From an uncultured Collinsella sp. (GTDB taxonomy: Bacteria > Actinomycetota > Coriobacteriia > Coriobacteriales > Coriobacteriaceae), in contig UQMO01000027.1 of NCBI GenBank assembly GCA_900542125.1, positions 1 through 30,574 of the forward strand: DNA of 30,574 nucleotides, in the 5' to 3' direction. The position numbers and the translations under genes are program-made. The notes under the pieces were generated by a model that ran no database searches, was not told the DNA's origin, and worked only from the letters and a program-made list of their open reading frames with translations. Within the stretch, counting starts at the first letter, position 1. Each line of letters starts with the position of its first letter. Positions 14,046 to 22,486 of this stretch are shown here, piece after piece.

Positions 14046-16070
14046 ATGCGTCAATTTAAGACCGAGAGCAAAAAACTGCTCGACCTCATGATCAACTCCA
14101 TCTACACCAATAAAGAAATCTTCCTGCGCGAGCTTATCTCTAACGCGAGCGACGCCGTCGACAAGCTCAACTTTAAGAGCCTGCAGGACCCGAGCGTCAA
14201 GATCGACCAGGGCGACCTGGCCATTCGCGTCTCCTTTGATAAAGACGCCCGCACCATTACCATCTCGGATAACGGCATTGGCATGACCGCCGAGGAGCTG
14301 GAGCGCAATCTGGGCACCATCGCCCATTCCGGCTCCGAGGAGTTTAAGACCGAGAACGCCGAGCAGCAGGGCTCCGATGTCGACATCATCGGTCAGTTTG
14401 GCGTGGGCTTCTACTCGGCTTTTATGGTCGCCAGCCATGTGAAGGTCGTCAGCCGCGCCTACGGCGAGGATGTCGCCCATGTGTGGGAATCCGACGGTCT
14501 TGAGGGCTACACCATCGAGGACGGCGAGCGCGCCGAGCACGGTACCGATGTCATCCTGACGCTGCGCGAGAACGAGAAGCTCGATGCCGACGGCGAGGCC
14601 GAGACCTACGATCGCTTCCTGACCGAGTGGGGTCTCAGGAGCCTGATTCAGCAGTACAGTAACTATGTGCGTTACCCGATCCAGATGATGGTGTCCAAGA
14701 GCCGCCAGAAACCCAAGCCCGAGGACGCCGGCGACGATTACAAGCCCGAGTACGAGGACTACCAGGAGCTCGAGACCGTCAATTCCATGACACCGATCTG
14801 GAAGAAGCACAGCTCCGATGTCGAGCAGAAGGACTACGACGAGTTCTACAAGTCCACGTTCCACGACTTTGACGATCCTGCGCGCACCATCAGCTTCCAC
14901 GCCGAGGGCACGCTCGAGTATGACGCCCTGCTGTTTGTGCCGGGACGCGCGCCGTTCGATCTGTACAGCAAGGACTACGAGAAGGGTCTGGCGCTCTACA
15001 GCTCCAACGTCCTGATCATGGAGAAGTGCGACGACCTGCTGCCCGACTACTACAACTTTGTCCGCGGCGTCGTGGATTCCGCCGACGTGTCGCTCAACAT
15101 CTCGCGCGAGACGCTGCAGCAGAACCGTCAGCTCAAGGCCATCGCCAAGCGTGTGGAAAAGAAGATTACCGCCGACCTTGAGGATATGCGTGACAACGAC
15201 CGCGAGGCCTACGAGAAGTTCTTTGAGAACTTTGGCCGCGGTCTTAAGTACGGCATCTACTCGAGCTATGGCATGAAGGCCGATGAGCTCGCCGACCTGT
15301 TGCTGTTCTGGTCTGCCAAGGAACAGAAGATGATTACCCTGGCCGAGTATGCCAAGGGCATGCCTGAGGATCAGAAGGCCATCTACTACGCCGCCGGCGA
15401 CTCGCGTGAGCGCTTGGCCAAGATGCCCGTGGTAAAGGGCGTGCTCGACCGCGGCTATGACGTGCTGCTGCTGACGCAGGATGTGGATGAGTTCACGTTC
15501 CAGGCTATGCGTGAGTACGTTGCCGCCGATATGCCCAAGATCTACGAGGACGATGCTGCCCGCGAGGCTGCCGAGAAGGCTGTGGCCGACGGTGCCGAGC
15601 CCGAGGTCGAGGATCGTCATCTAGAGCTCAAGAACGTTGCGACCGGTGATCTTGACCTGGCGACCGAGGACGAGAAGAAGGAGGCCGAGGACGCCACCAA
15701 GGAGAACGAGGACCTCTTTAGCGCTATGAAGGAGGCGCTCGGTGACAAGGTCGAGAAAGTCGCCGTCTCCGCGCGCCTGACCGATGCCCCCGCTTGTATC
15801 ACCACCGAGGGCCCACTTTCGCTCGAGATGGAGAAGGTGCTCCAAAAGGGTCCCGAGGGCGCGCCCGACGGCATGCCCAAGAGCCAACGCGTGCTCGAGC
15901 TCAACGCCAAGCACCCGGTCTTTGACAAGCTTGTCGCTGCCCAGAAGGCAGGCGACGCCGACAAGATCAAGCAGTACTCCGGTCTGCTCTATGACCAGGC
16001 TCTGCTGGTCGAGGGCATTTTGCCCGAGGACCCCGTTGCCTTCGCGGCGGCTGTTTGCAACTTGATGTAG
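14046..16070 (+). CDS. htpG: Hsp90-family molecular chaperone HtpG
   Basis: 674 residues; ATG after GAAAGGA. The N-terminal GHKL ATPase domain has the catalytic-Glu segment LRELISNASDAVDKL, the nucleotide loop SDNGIGM, and the lid glycine run IGQFGVGFYSAFMVA. The middle domain has the conserved SLNISRETLQQNR. The C-terminal dimerisation domain ends near the stop. An acidic stretch around 500-545 (TEDEKKEAEDATKENED) sits between the middle and C-terminal domains. It acts as an ATP-dependent cytoplasmic protein-folding chaperone. It is monocistronic: a terminator lies before it and a perfect hairpin follows at 16078-16105. Confidence 0.97.
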   Translation: MRQFKTESKKLLDLMINSIYTNKEIFLRELISNASDAVDKLNFKSLQDPSVKIDQGDLAIRVSFDKDARTITISDNGIGMTAEELERNLGTIAHSGSEEFKTENAEQQGSDVDIIGQFGVGFYSAFMVASHVKVVSRAYGEDVAHVWESDGLEGYTIEDGERAEHGTDVILTLRENEKLDADGEAETYDRFLTEWGLRSLIQQYSNYVRYPIQMMVSKSRQKPKPEDAGDDYKPEYEDYQELETVNSMTPIWKKHSSDVEQKDYDEFYKSTFHDFDDPARTISFHAEGTLEYDALLFVPGRAPFDLYSKDYEKGLALYSSNVLIMEKCDDLLPDYYNFVRGVVDSADVSLNISRETLQQNRQLKAIAKRVEKKITADLEDMRDNDREAYEKFFENFGRGLKYGIYSSYGMKADELADLLLFWSAKEQKMITLAEYAKGMPEDQKAIYYAAGDSRERLAKMPVVKGVLDRGYDVLLLTQDVDEFTFQAMREYVAADMPKIYEDDAAREAAEKAVADGAEPEVEDRHLELKNVATGDLDLATEDEKKEAEDATKENEDLFSAMKEALGDKVEKVAVSARLTDAPACITTEGPLSLEMEKVLQKGPEGAPDGMPKSQRVLELNAKHPVFDKLVAAQKAGDADKIKQYSGLLYDQALLVEGILPEDPVAFAAAVCNLM

Positions 16071-16077
16071 TTGGGTC

Positions 16078-16105
16078 GTTACGCGGTTTTACCAAACCGC
16101 GTAAC
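16078..16105. terminator. perfect hairpin after htpG
   Basis: GTTACGCGGTTT (16078-16089) pairs perfectly over 12 bp with AAACCGCGTAAC (16094-16105) around TACC. There is no T-run, so it is a possible terminator or mRNA 3'-end stabiliser. Confidence 0.5.
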
Positions 16106-16118
16106 AGCTCGACGCTGC

Positions 16119-16217
16119 AAGCCCGCCAGAGCGGCAATCTGCCTTTCAACTTCGGCGGCATGACCAGAAGGTCAATGCCGCCTTGTTTCAAGGCACCTTG
16201 CTCGCTCTGGCGGGCTT
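16119..16217. repeat. 99-bp nested palindrome downstream of htpG
   Basis: 15-bp outer arms AAGCCCGCCAGAGCG (16119-16133) and the reverse complement (16203-16217) are perfect. Inside, TGCCTT pairs with AAGGCA, and GGCGGCAT-GACC-AGAA-GGTC-A-ATGCCGCC forms a near-perfect inner hairpin (16154-16182). No coding potential is seen. The shape is that of a REP/MITE-type intergenic repeat or an extended cruciform. Confidence 0.75.
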
Positions 16218-16272
16218 TCGCTGACTTCGCCAAAACATCGACGTTGTGGCAGATGCCAACGACTACCCCTTT

Positions 16273-16341
16273 AAGTTGCGGTGAAATAGGGACTGAATAG
16301 GGGCTCCAGAGGCCAAAACAGTCCCTATTCCACCGCAACTT
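16273..16341. repeat. 23-bp-arm inverted repeat upstream of cutC
   Basis: Arms 16273-16295 (containing TTGCGGTGAAATAGGGACTG) and 16319-16341 are complementary at 22 of 23 positions around a 23-bp centre. It ends 58 bases before the cutC start codon. The 329-base gap between htpG and cutC is almost entirely made up of this repeat and the two preceding palindromes, and holds no gene. Confidence 0.8.
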
Positions 16342-16399
16342 CATGGGGATGTGTGACAATGCCCGTCGGAAAACATCTGCTGTCTTTGGGGGTCTATCT

Positions 16400-17077
16400 A
16401 TGCTGTACGAGTTTTGTGCCGAGAACTTTGAGCGAGTGCCGGCGGCTATCGATGCCGGTGCAAAGCGCATCGAGCTGTGCGATAACCTTGCCGTCGGTGG
16501 TACCACGCCCTCGGCCGGCGTTATCAGCGCTACGACCAACTATGCCCACGAGCACGATGCACGGGTGATGTGCATGATCCGTCCGCGTGGCGGCGACTTT
16601 CACTACAACCAGGACGAGCTGCGCATGATGGAGATGGACTTGGGCCTTGCCGTGAGTGCGGGCGTTGACGGCTTGGTCTTTGGCTGCTGCAAACCCTGCG
16701 CTGGCGGATGGGCGCTCGACGAACTTACGCTTGGCGCCCTCGTGATGGCTGCGGGCTGCGCGACCGAGGAATGTAAGCGTGAGCCCATCGACATCACCTT
16801 TCACATGGCATTTGACCAGCTCTCGCCCGAGGCTCAGCTCGATGCGATTGATACACTTGCCGACTGCGGCGTTACGCGCATCCTCACGCATGGCGGCGCT
16901 GCCGGTACGTCGATCGAGGATAATTTCGATCACCTGGCTCGTTTAATCGAGTATGCGGGCGATCGTTTGACCATCCTTCCCGGCGGCGGCATCACTACGG
17001 CAAATCGCGACGCGGTCGCGGCGGCGCTAGGCGTCTCCGAGCTCCATGGCACCAGGATCGTGCCGCTGGAGGTATAA
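16400..17077 (+). CDS. cutC: CutC family protein
   Basis: 225 residues from the ATG at 16400, after a GGGGG ribosome binding site; an in-frame start at 16343 would begin next to the inverted repeat and is rejected. It is a TIM-barrel of the CutC type: LYEFCAENFERVPAAIDAGAKRIE (shown here in part as AAIDAGAKRIELCDNLAVGG), MIRPRGGDFHYN, DITFHMAFDQ, RILTHGGA and ILPGGGI are family landmarks. CutC was named for copper homeostasis in E. coli, but its enzymatic activity is not settled. The downstream gene starts 4 bases after its stop, so the two are co-transcribed. Confidence 0.92.
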   Translation: MLYEFCAENFERVPAAIDAGAKRIELCDNLAVGGTTPSAGVISATTNYAHEHDARVMCMIRPRGGDFHYNQDELRMMEMDLGLAVSAGVDGLVFGCCKPCAGGWALDELTLGALVMAAGCATEECKREPIDITFHMAFDQLSPEAQLDAIDTLADCGVTRILTHGGAAGTSIEDNFDHLARLIEYAGDRLTILPGGGITTANRDAVAAALGVSELHGTRIVPLEV

Positions 17078-17080
17078 CCC

Positions 17081-17878
17081 GTGGCGCTGGTATTTGACGT
17101 TCAGCAGGCGAGCGGCAAGCCCGACGATAATCGTCGCCCTGGCACCGCGTGCCCCTTTTGCGACACGGAGGGGCTCACCAACATCATCCAGCGCGATGGT
17201 GACTGCATCTGGCTCGAGAATAAGTTCAAGACCTTGCGGGCCACCCGTCAGACCGTATTGATCGAGTCGGCCAATCACGACGCCGACTTGGTGACCTATG
17301 AGCCGGATGAACTCCACCATGTGATGAGGTTTGCTCTGGATTGCTGGCAGCGAATGATTGACTCCCGGCAGTATCGCAGCGTTCTCATGTACAAGAACAA
17401 GGGCCCACTTTCGGGCGGCAGTCTGGTCCATCCGCACATGCAGATTGTGGGTTTGGAGCAGGAGGACGGCTATGCGGCGCTGACCTCAGCCAACTTTGAA
17501 GGCATCGATGTCTGGCGGCAGGGGAGAATCTCGGTCAACATCTCAACCGAGCCGATCATGGGATTCTTTGAGGTCAACGTCTCGGCTCCGCAGGGAATCG
17601 CTGCCAGCGATGACACGAGAGATCAAGCCGAGGCGGATCTCTTCGCCGATGCAATCCAGGTAGCTCTGCGCTATATCCTGAACGAGCACCACGGTGGTCG
17701 CGCAGAGTCGTATAACCTGTTCTTCTATCACCTGGGCGGTCGGACCATTGCCAAGGCGCTGCCGCGTTGGGTGGTTTCGCCCTACTTTGTCGGCTATCGT
17801 TTGGCCCAGGTCAATGCTGAGACCACGCTCGATGTCGATGCTGAGCGCCTGCGTGCGCATCTGGAAACGCTCGTATAG
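17081..17878 (+). CDS. GalT/HIT-superfamily-like protein (DUF4931-type)
   Basis: 265 residues from a GTG coupled to cutC (GGAGG overlaps the end of cutC). Near the N-terminus CPFC (~25-28) looks like half of a zinc site. SGGSLVHPHMQIVGLE around residue 112-127 carries the HxHxQ-type histidine triad of galactose-1-phosphate uridylyltransferases and HIT enzymes, so a nucleotidyl transferase or hydrolase reaction is likely. My recollection is that this family is annotated as DUF4931. The substrate is unknown. The linkage with cutC suggests a shared pathway, but the sequence does not say which. Confidence 0.75.
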   Translation: MALVFDVQQASGKPDDNRRPGTACPFCDTEGLTNIIQRDGDCIWLENKFKTLRATRQTVLIESANHDADLVTYEPDELHHVMRFALDCWQRMIDSRQYRSVLMYKNKGPLSGGSLVHPHMQIVGLEQEDGYAALTSANFEGIDVWRQGRISVNISTEPIMGFFEVNVSAPQGIAASDDTRDQAEADLFADAIQVALRYILNEHHGGRAESYNLFFYHLGGRTIAKALPRWVVSPYFVGYRLAQVNAETTLDVDAERLRAHLETLV

Positions 17879-17880
17879 TA

Positions 17881-17910
17881 AGACTAACACCCGCGTAATG
17901 CGGACAGTCT
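17881..17910. terminator. possible bidirectional hairpin between convergent genes
   Basis: AGACT..CCGC (17881-17894) pairs with GCGG..AGTCT (17900-17910) in the 30-base gap between convergent genes. No T-run follows on either side. Confidence 0.35.
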
Positions 17911-18907
17911 AGCGTCCCATGGCGTCGCGGCCGGCCTCGACCCGCTTGCGCTGGGCGGCGCGCTCCTCGCCGGTCAGACGCTCAAAGAAGTGCCCGATAA
18001 ACGAGGCGAGTACCTGCTGAAACAACGTTCCACACATGACGGGAAACACGACTTCGCCCGGAAAGTATTGCGTGGCGATGACGGCGCCCGAAGAGATGTT
18101 ACGCATGCCGCAGGTAAAGCACATGGTAGTCGTCTCGCTATATGGCAGATGCAGCGCACGGGCGACCAGAAAACCGACGACAAAGCCGCTGATGGCGAAG
18201 GTCAAAATAAAGAGGGCGACTTCCAGGCGCACCGCGTTCATGTGCAGCACGTACTCGCTCATGGCGGTGGAGTTGGAGGCGATAACGCCCATCATCATGA
18301 ATTTGCAGGCGGGCGAGAGCGCGGGGGAGAGCTTCTCGTGTCCCCATCCACGCGTGAGCTCGTTGATCACGATGCCGAGCACGGCGGGGATGGCGATCAT
18401 AAAGGCCATGTCTTGCATCATGCTCGGCACATCGATCGAGACGGTGGCACCCAGCAGGAGCTTGAGCGTAAGCGGAATCGTCACAGGTGAGATGACCGAG
18501 GACGTCAGGATGATGGTGAGTGCGAGCGGGCCGTTGCCGCCGAACATGCTGATCCACATAAAAGCGGTGACTGCCACGGGCACACTGTATTCGAGCACGA
18601 TGCCGCAGACAAGGTTGGGGTTGGAGCCAAAGAAGAGTGACCCCATGGCATACGCCGCGATGGGAATAAGCACTGCCGAGACCAGCAACGCCACAATCAG
18701 GTGCAGCGGACGGTGGAACACCTCGGCTACCTGGTGAAAGGTGTTGCTGAGCGCACCTTGGAACGTCATAAAGGCAAACAAGGTGGGAACGATGGGCTTG
18801 AGAACGCCGATCTGTTGAGGAAAGAGCACGCCGAGCGCCACGCAAATCGGAACGATGATTTGCATGTGCCCCGCGAGAAACTTGCCCAGTCCAACCCATT
18901 GCCTCAT
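17909..18907 (-). CDS. bile acid:sodium symporter family (BASS) transporter
   Basis: 332 residues, about nine to ten hydrophobic segments, starting with MRQWVGLGKFLAGH and a first membrane span (~17-38). The BASS-family landmarks are LVCGIVLEYSVPVAVTAFMW in the middle and, near the C-terminus, TTTMCFTCGMRNISSGAVIATQ, equivalent to the GxRN ion/substrate-binding crossing. The tail is Arg/Lys-rich and cytoplasmic. Bacterial members import bile acids or other organic anions (some relatives carry pantoate or 2-oxo acids), driven by sodium. In a gut bacterium bile acid is an attractive guess but the substrate cannot be told from sequence. The gene is transcribed alone and runs towards the cutC pair. 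Confidence 0.85.
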   Translation of the reverse strand: MRQWVGLGKFLAGHMQIIVPICVALGVLFPQQIGVLKPIVPTLFAFMTFQGALSNTFHQVAEVFHRPLHLIVALLVSAVLIPIAAYAMGSLFFGSNPNLVCGIVLEYSVPVAVTAFMWISMFGGNGPLALTIILTSSVISPVTIPLTLKLLLGATVSIDVPSMMQDMAFMIAIPAVLGIVINELTRGWGHEKLSPALSPACKFMMMGVIASNSTAMSEYVLHMNAVRLEVALFILTFAISGFVVGFLVARALHLPYSETTTMCFTCGMRNISSGAVIATQYFPGEVVFPVMCGTLFQQVLASFIGHFFERLTGEERAAQRKRVEAGRDAMGR

Positions 18908-19069
18908 ATGCTCTTGTGACTCCCTTTGCTCGTGAATCCGTTTTGACTGGATATGCTAGACGCTCACATGTGTCCGTGCGTCAGAAACGCTCGATTATTT
19001 CGAGGGTATTACCGGCATCGTTTACCGAAACCGCGGCGTGCTGCGGCGATTTGCGTCCGCGCCGCACGG

Positions 19070-19075
19070 TATAAT
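19070..19075 (+). promoter_or_regulatory. -10 box of the recJ transcription unit
   Basis: A perfect TATAAT lies at 19070-19075. No clear -35 box is seen 16-18 bases upstream. Transcription would start near 19082, 50 bases before the small upstream ORF. Confidence 0.6.
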
Positions 19076-19131
19076 AAATCCGTTCAACAGATCTGCCTGC
19101 CGAAGCGGGCATACACAGAGGACTCATCGCT

Positions 19132-19197
19132 ATGAACCGTGAGAGGTATCGCGGCGACCTGCCCCTATCGGGGGTGGGTGCCTATGTCATCGCTTAA
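19132..19197 (+). CDS. 21-codon upstream ORF overlapping the recJ start
   Basis: ATG at 19132 with AGAGGA nine bases upstream; it encodes MNRERYRGDLPLSGVGAYVIA and stops at 19195-19197, 14 bases inside recJ in another frame. The recJ ATG (19184) lies within it and has only a weak GGGGGTGGG before it. This arrangement would allow translational coupling or reinitiation to control recJ. It may also be chance; nothing is known of the peptide. Confidence 0.45.
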   Translation: MNRERYRGDLPLSGVGAYVIA

Positions 19198-22100
19198 GAC
19201 GACGCATCGCTGGGCGGTCGCTCAGCAAAACCCCGAGCTCGAAAAGGAGCTTTCGGCTGGTCTGGGCATTCCCGGGCTGGTGGCGCGCATTATGGTCGCG
19301 CACGGCATTGGCTCCATCAAAGAGGGCCAATTGTTTTTGACGCCTTCGCTCGATCGCGACTGGGCCGACCCACTCATTATCCCGGGCATGTCGGTCGTCG
19401 CCGACCGCGTCGAGCGTGCTATTCGCAACCACGAGCACATTGCAGTCTTTGGCGATTTTGACGTTGACGGTATTACGTCGACCTGCCTGTTGACCGAGGC
19501 GCTGCGCACGTTTGGCGCCGATGTTACGCCGTTTATTCCGCATCGCTTTGATGAGGGCTACGGTCTTTCGCGCGCGGCGCTCGACCGCGTTAACGAGCTC
19601 GCTCGCCCCCAGCTGATCGTGACCGTCGATAACGGCATTGCCGCCAAGGAAGAGGTTTCCTATCTGGAGAGCCTGGGGATCGATTTGGTGGTCACGGACC
19701 ATCACGAGCCCTCCGACCAGGTGCCGCAGGGTGTGCCCCTGACTGACCCCAAGCTCGAGGACGAGGGCCCCTCGCGTGAGCTTGCCGGTGCTGGTGTGGC
19801 GCTCAAGCTGGTGCAAGTCCTGGGTGAGCGCCTGGGCAAGCCGTCGTATTGGCGTTCGCTAATCGAGGTCGCGGCGCTGGGCACCGTGTCCGACATGATG
19901 CCGCTCACGCCCGAGAACCGCGCGCTGGTTGCCGAGGGCATCCAGCAGATGCGCGTAACCGCTCGCCCCGGCTATATCGCGCTTGCCGCGCTCGCCAAGG
20001 CGGACCTTTCTACCATTACGGCCGACGGCCTGTCGTTTTCGCTCATCCCTCGTCTGAATGCTGCCGGCCGCATGGCTGATCCCAAGCTGGCGCTCGACCT
20101 GCTGCTTGCCCGCGATCCCATCGAAGCAAGCGCACTGGCGGCTGAGCTCGAGGAAATCAACCGCCAGCGCCGTGAGATCGAGGCGGAGCTCACGCGCGAT
20201 GCCATGGCAAAGGTCGAGGAGGCCTATGACGGCGGACGCGCGATCGTCGTGGGCGGCGAAGGCTGGCACGAGGGCGTCAAGGGCATCGTGGCAAGCCGTC
20301 TGACCAACCGCTACCACGTGCCGGCGCTGCTGTTCTCGATCGAGGACGGTATCGCGCGCGGCTCTGGTCGCTCGGTGGGCAAAGTTAACCTGTTTGACGC
20401 CGTCGAGCGCTGTTCCGACCTGCTGATTCGTCGCGGCGGACATGCCGGTGCGGTGGGAGTGACCATCGAGGCATCCAAGCTCGATGAATTCCGTCGTCGC
20501 CTTTCCGCCGTGCTATCGGAGATTCCCGCCGAGGACTTTGAAGACATCGACGAGGTTGCCGCCACGGTCGACCTTTCCGAGCTGAATATCGAGACTATAG
20601 AGCAGATTTCCCGTCTTGAGCCGTTTGGCCAGGGCAACAAGGTGCCGCTGCTGGCCGCCGAGGGCGTGACGATGTGCGATCGCGCCGTGGTGGGCAAAAC
20701 CGGCGAGCACATGCGCTTTGTGGCGACCGATGGCGCCGCGAGTGTGCCGGCCATTATGTTCCGCGTGCCGCAAATCGATAAGCTCATCAACTGCGATAGC
20801 GCTGTCGACTTGGTGTTCGAGGCCGTTGCCGAGCATTGGCAGGGGCGTGTGAAGCCCAAGCTCATGATCAAGGATGTTCTGGTCCGCGATACCATGCTGC
20901 CCAGCGTCGACGATCCGGCATGCGAGCTTCGTCGTGGCGTGCAGCCGGCGGATTCCGGCCTGCGCCTGGAGTCGCGCAAGCGCGAGACGCTCGCCCAGCT
21001 TTCCTATACCGAGCTCACGCGCTCGCTTATCCATAGCTTTATAGGCTCGAACCAGCCGCACCGCGCGCAGGTCGAGGCGCTCGATGCCCTGGCCGATCAC
21101 CAAAGTGTTCTGGCCGTTATGGGAACGGGACGCGGCAAGTCGCTCATCTTCCATGTGCATGCCGCGCGCGAGGCGGTTCTTCGCGGGCGTGCGAGCATCT
21201 TTGTCTATCCGCTGCGCGCGCTCGTTGCCGACCAGGCCTATCACCTCTCGTCGACGATGGCCGCGCTCGGCATTGGCGTCGGCGTGTTGACCGGCGAGAC
21301 CGTGGAGGCGGCGCGCGATGACGTGTTCGCCGGCCTGGCTTCGGGCCGTACCGGCATCGTGCTCACGACGCCCGAGTTCCTGTCTATCCACCGTGACCGC
21401 TTCGCGCGTTCGGGCCGCATCGGCTTTGTCGTTATCGATGAGGCGCACCACGCCGGCCTTGCCAAGGGCGGCGACCGCAGCGCCTATCTCGACATGCCCG
21501 ATATCCTCAAAGCCCTGGGCGACCCGGTCGTTATGGCTGCGACGGCCACCGCGACGGCTCCGGTCGTGGCCGAGCTTGCCCGCATGTTGCCGATCACTCG
21601 CACGGTGGTCGACGAGACGGTGCGCGAGAACCTGCAGCTCGAGGACGACCGCGACCTTGCGAGCCGCGAGAACCGTTTAGTGTCGATCGTGGCGACGGGG
21701 GAGAAGACCGTCATTTACGTCAATTCGCGTGATCAGTCCGTGGCGCTTGCCAAGACACTACGCAAACGCGTTCCCGACTGTGCGACCCGTATCGCGTTCT
21801 ATAACGCGGGCCTTACGCGCACCGACCGCCATCGCGTAGAAGAAGCGTTTCGAGACGGCAGCCTCAGCTGCATCGTTTCGACCTCCGCCTTTGGCGAGGG
21901 TGTCAACCTGCCCGATATCCGCCATGTCGTGCTCTACCACATGCCGTTTGGCGCCATCGAGTTCAACCAGATGAGCGGACGTGCCGGCCGCGACGGCCAG
22001 CCCGCCGTAATCCATCTGCTCTATTCGTCGCGCGACGCCCGCATTAACGAGCGCCTGCTCGACTGCTATGCGCCCGAGCGCGACGAGCTCGTCACGCTCT

Positions 22101-22471
22101 ATCGCGCGCTGCAGACCATGTGGCGCTCCAACCGCGGCAAAACCGGGGACGATTCCTTTAGCGCGAGCGATATCGACATCGCGCAGATGTGCCTTGCCAT
22201 CGATGCTCGCACGCCGGTCGACGAGCGCTCGGTGGAAAGCGGCCTGGGAATCTTCGAAGAGCTTGGTTTCTGTCGCGTTTCGGGGTTTGACGACACTCGT
22301 CGTATCGCGATGGCCGAAAACCCCGGCCGCGTGCAATTGAGCAGGTCAATTCGCTATTTGGAGGGCTTGCGCTCGCGCATGGAGTTTTCGGCTTTCCGGA
22401 GCTGGGCGCTCGATTCGTGCGCTTCTGATATGCTAGCCAAAGTTAACCGCCCGATCGTACCGCGGGCCTAG
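19184..22471 (+). CDS. recJ: RecJ single-strand exonuclease fused to a RecQ-like SF2 helicase
   Basis: 1095 residues. Residues ~1-575 are a full RecJ: phosphoesterase motifs FGDFDVDGITS, VTVDNGIA, VVTDHHEP (DHH at ~171-173), ALGTVSDMMPL, then the DHHA1 segment ARGSGRSVGKVN...RRGGHAGAVG and an OB-type domain ending near LMIKDVLVRD. Residues ~600-1095 are an SF2 helicase: motif I MGTGRGKS (~645), Ia VYPLRALVADQ, II VIDEAHHAG (~751), III AATATAT, V SAFGEGVNLPD and VI QMSGRAGRDGQP (~930). RQC and HRDC domains are not evident. RecJ digests 5' single-stranded ends in RecF-type repair and works with RecQ; here both activities seem to be in one chain. The exact ATG is moderately sure. The rel gene follows after 15 bases. 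Confidence 0.93.
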   Translation: MSSLKTTHRWAVAQQNPELEKELSAGLGIPGLVARIMVAHGIGSIKEGQLFLTPSLDRDWADPLIIPGMSVVADRVERAIRNHEHIAVFGDFDVDGITSTCLLTEALRTFGADVTPFIPHRFDEGYGLSRAALDRVNELARPQLIVTVDNGIAAKEEVSYLESLGIDLVVTDHHEPSDQVPQGVPLTDPKLEDEGPSRELAGAGVALKLVQVLGERLGKPSYWRSLIEVAALGTVSDMMPLTPENRALVAEGIQQMRVTARPGYIALAALAKADLSTITADGLSFSLIPRLNAAGRMADPKLALDLLLARDPIEASALAAELEEINRQRREIEAELTRDAMAKVEEAYDGGRAIVVGGEGWHEGVKGIVASRLTNRYHVPALLFSIEDGIARGSGRSVGKVNLFDAVERCSDLLIRRGGHAGAVGVTIEASKLDEFRRRLSAVLSEIPAEDFEDIDEVAATVDLSELNIETIEQISRLEPFGQGNKVPLLAAEGVTMCDRAVVGKTGEHMRFVATDGAASVPAIMFRVPQIDKLINCDSAVDLVFEAVAEHWQGRVKPKLMIKDVLVRDTMLPSVDDPACELRRGVQPADSGLRLESRKRETLAQLSYTELTRSLIHSFIGSNQPHRAQVEALDALADHQSVLAVMGTGRGKSLIFHVHAAREAVLRGRASIFVYPLRALVADQAYHLSSTMAALGIGVGVLTGETVEAARDDVFAGLASGRTGIVLTTPEFLSIHRDRFARSGRIGFVVIDEAHHAGLAKGGDRSAYLDMPDILKALGDPVVMAATATATAPVVAELARMLPITRTVVDETVRENLQLEDDRDLASRENRLVSIVATGEKTVIYVNSRDQSVALAKTLRKRVPDCATRIAFYNAGLTRTDRHRVEEAFRDGSLSCIVSTSAFGEGVNLPDIRHVVLYHMPFGAIEFNQMSGRAGRDGQPAVIHLLYSSRDARINERLLDCYAPERDELVTLYRALQTMWRSNRGKTGDDSFSASDIDIAQMCLAIDARTPVDERSVESGLGIFEELGFCRVSGFDDTRRIAMAENPGRVQLSRSIRYLEGLRSRMEFSAFRSWALDSCASDMLAKVNRPIVPRA

Positions 22472-22486
22472 GGGAAGGGGACCTCG

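Noticed and set aside
13962..15620. 552-codon minus-strand open frame
   Set aside because: It is the shadow of htpG; Leu/Val-rich, without recognisable domains.
18953..19135. 60-codon open frame before recJ
   Set aside because: No ribosome binding site or recognisable content, and it covers the recJ promoter region.
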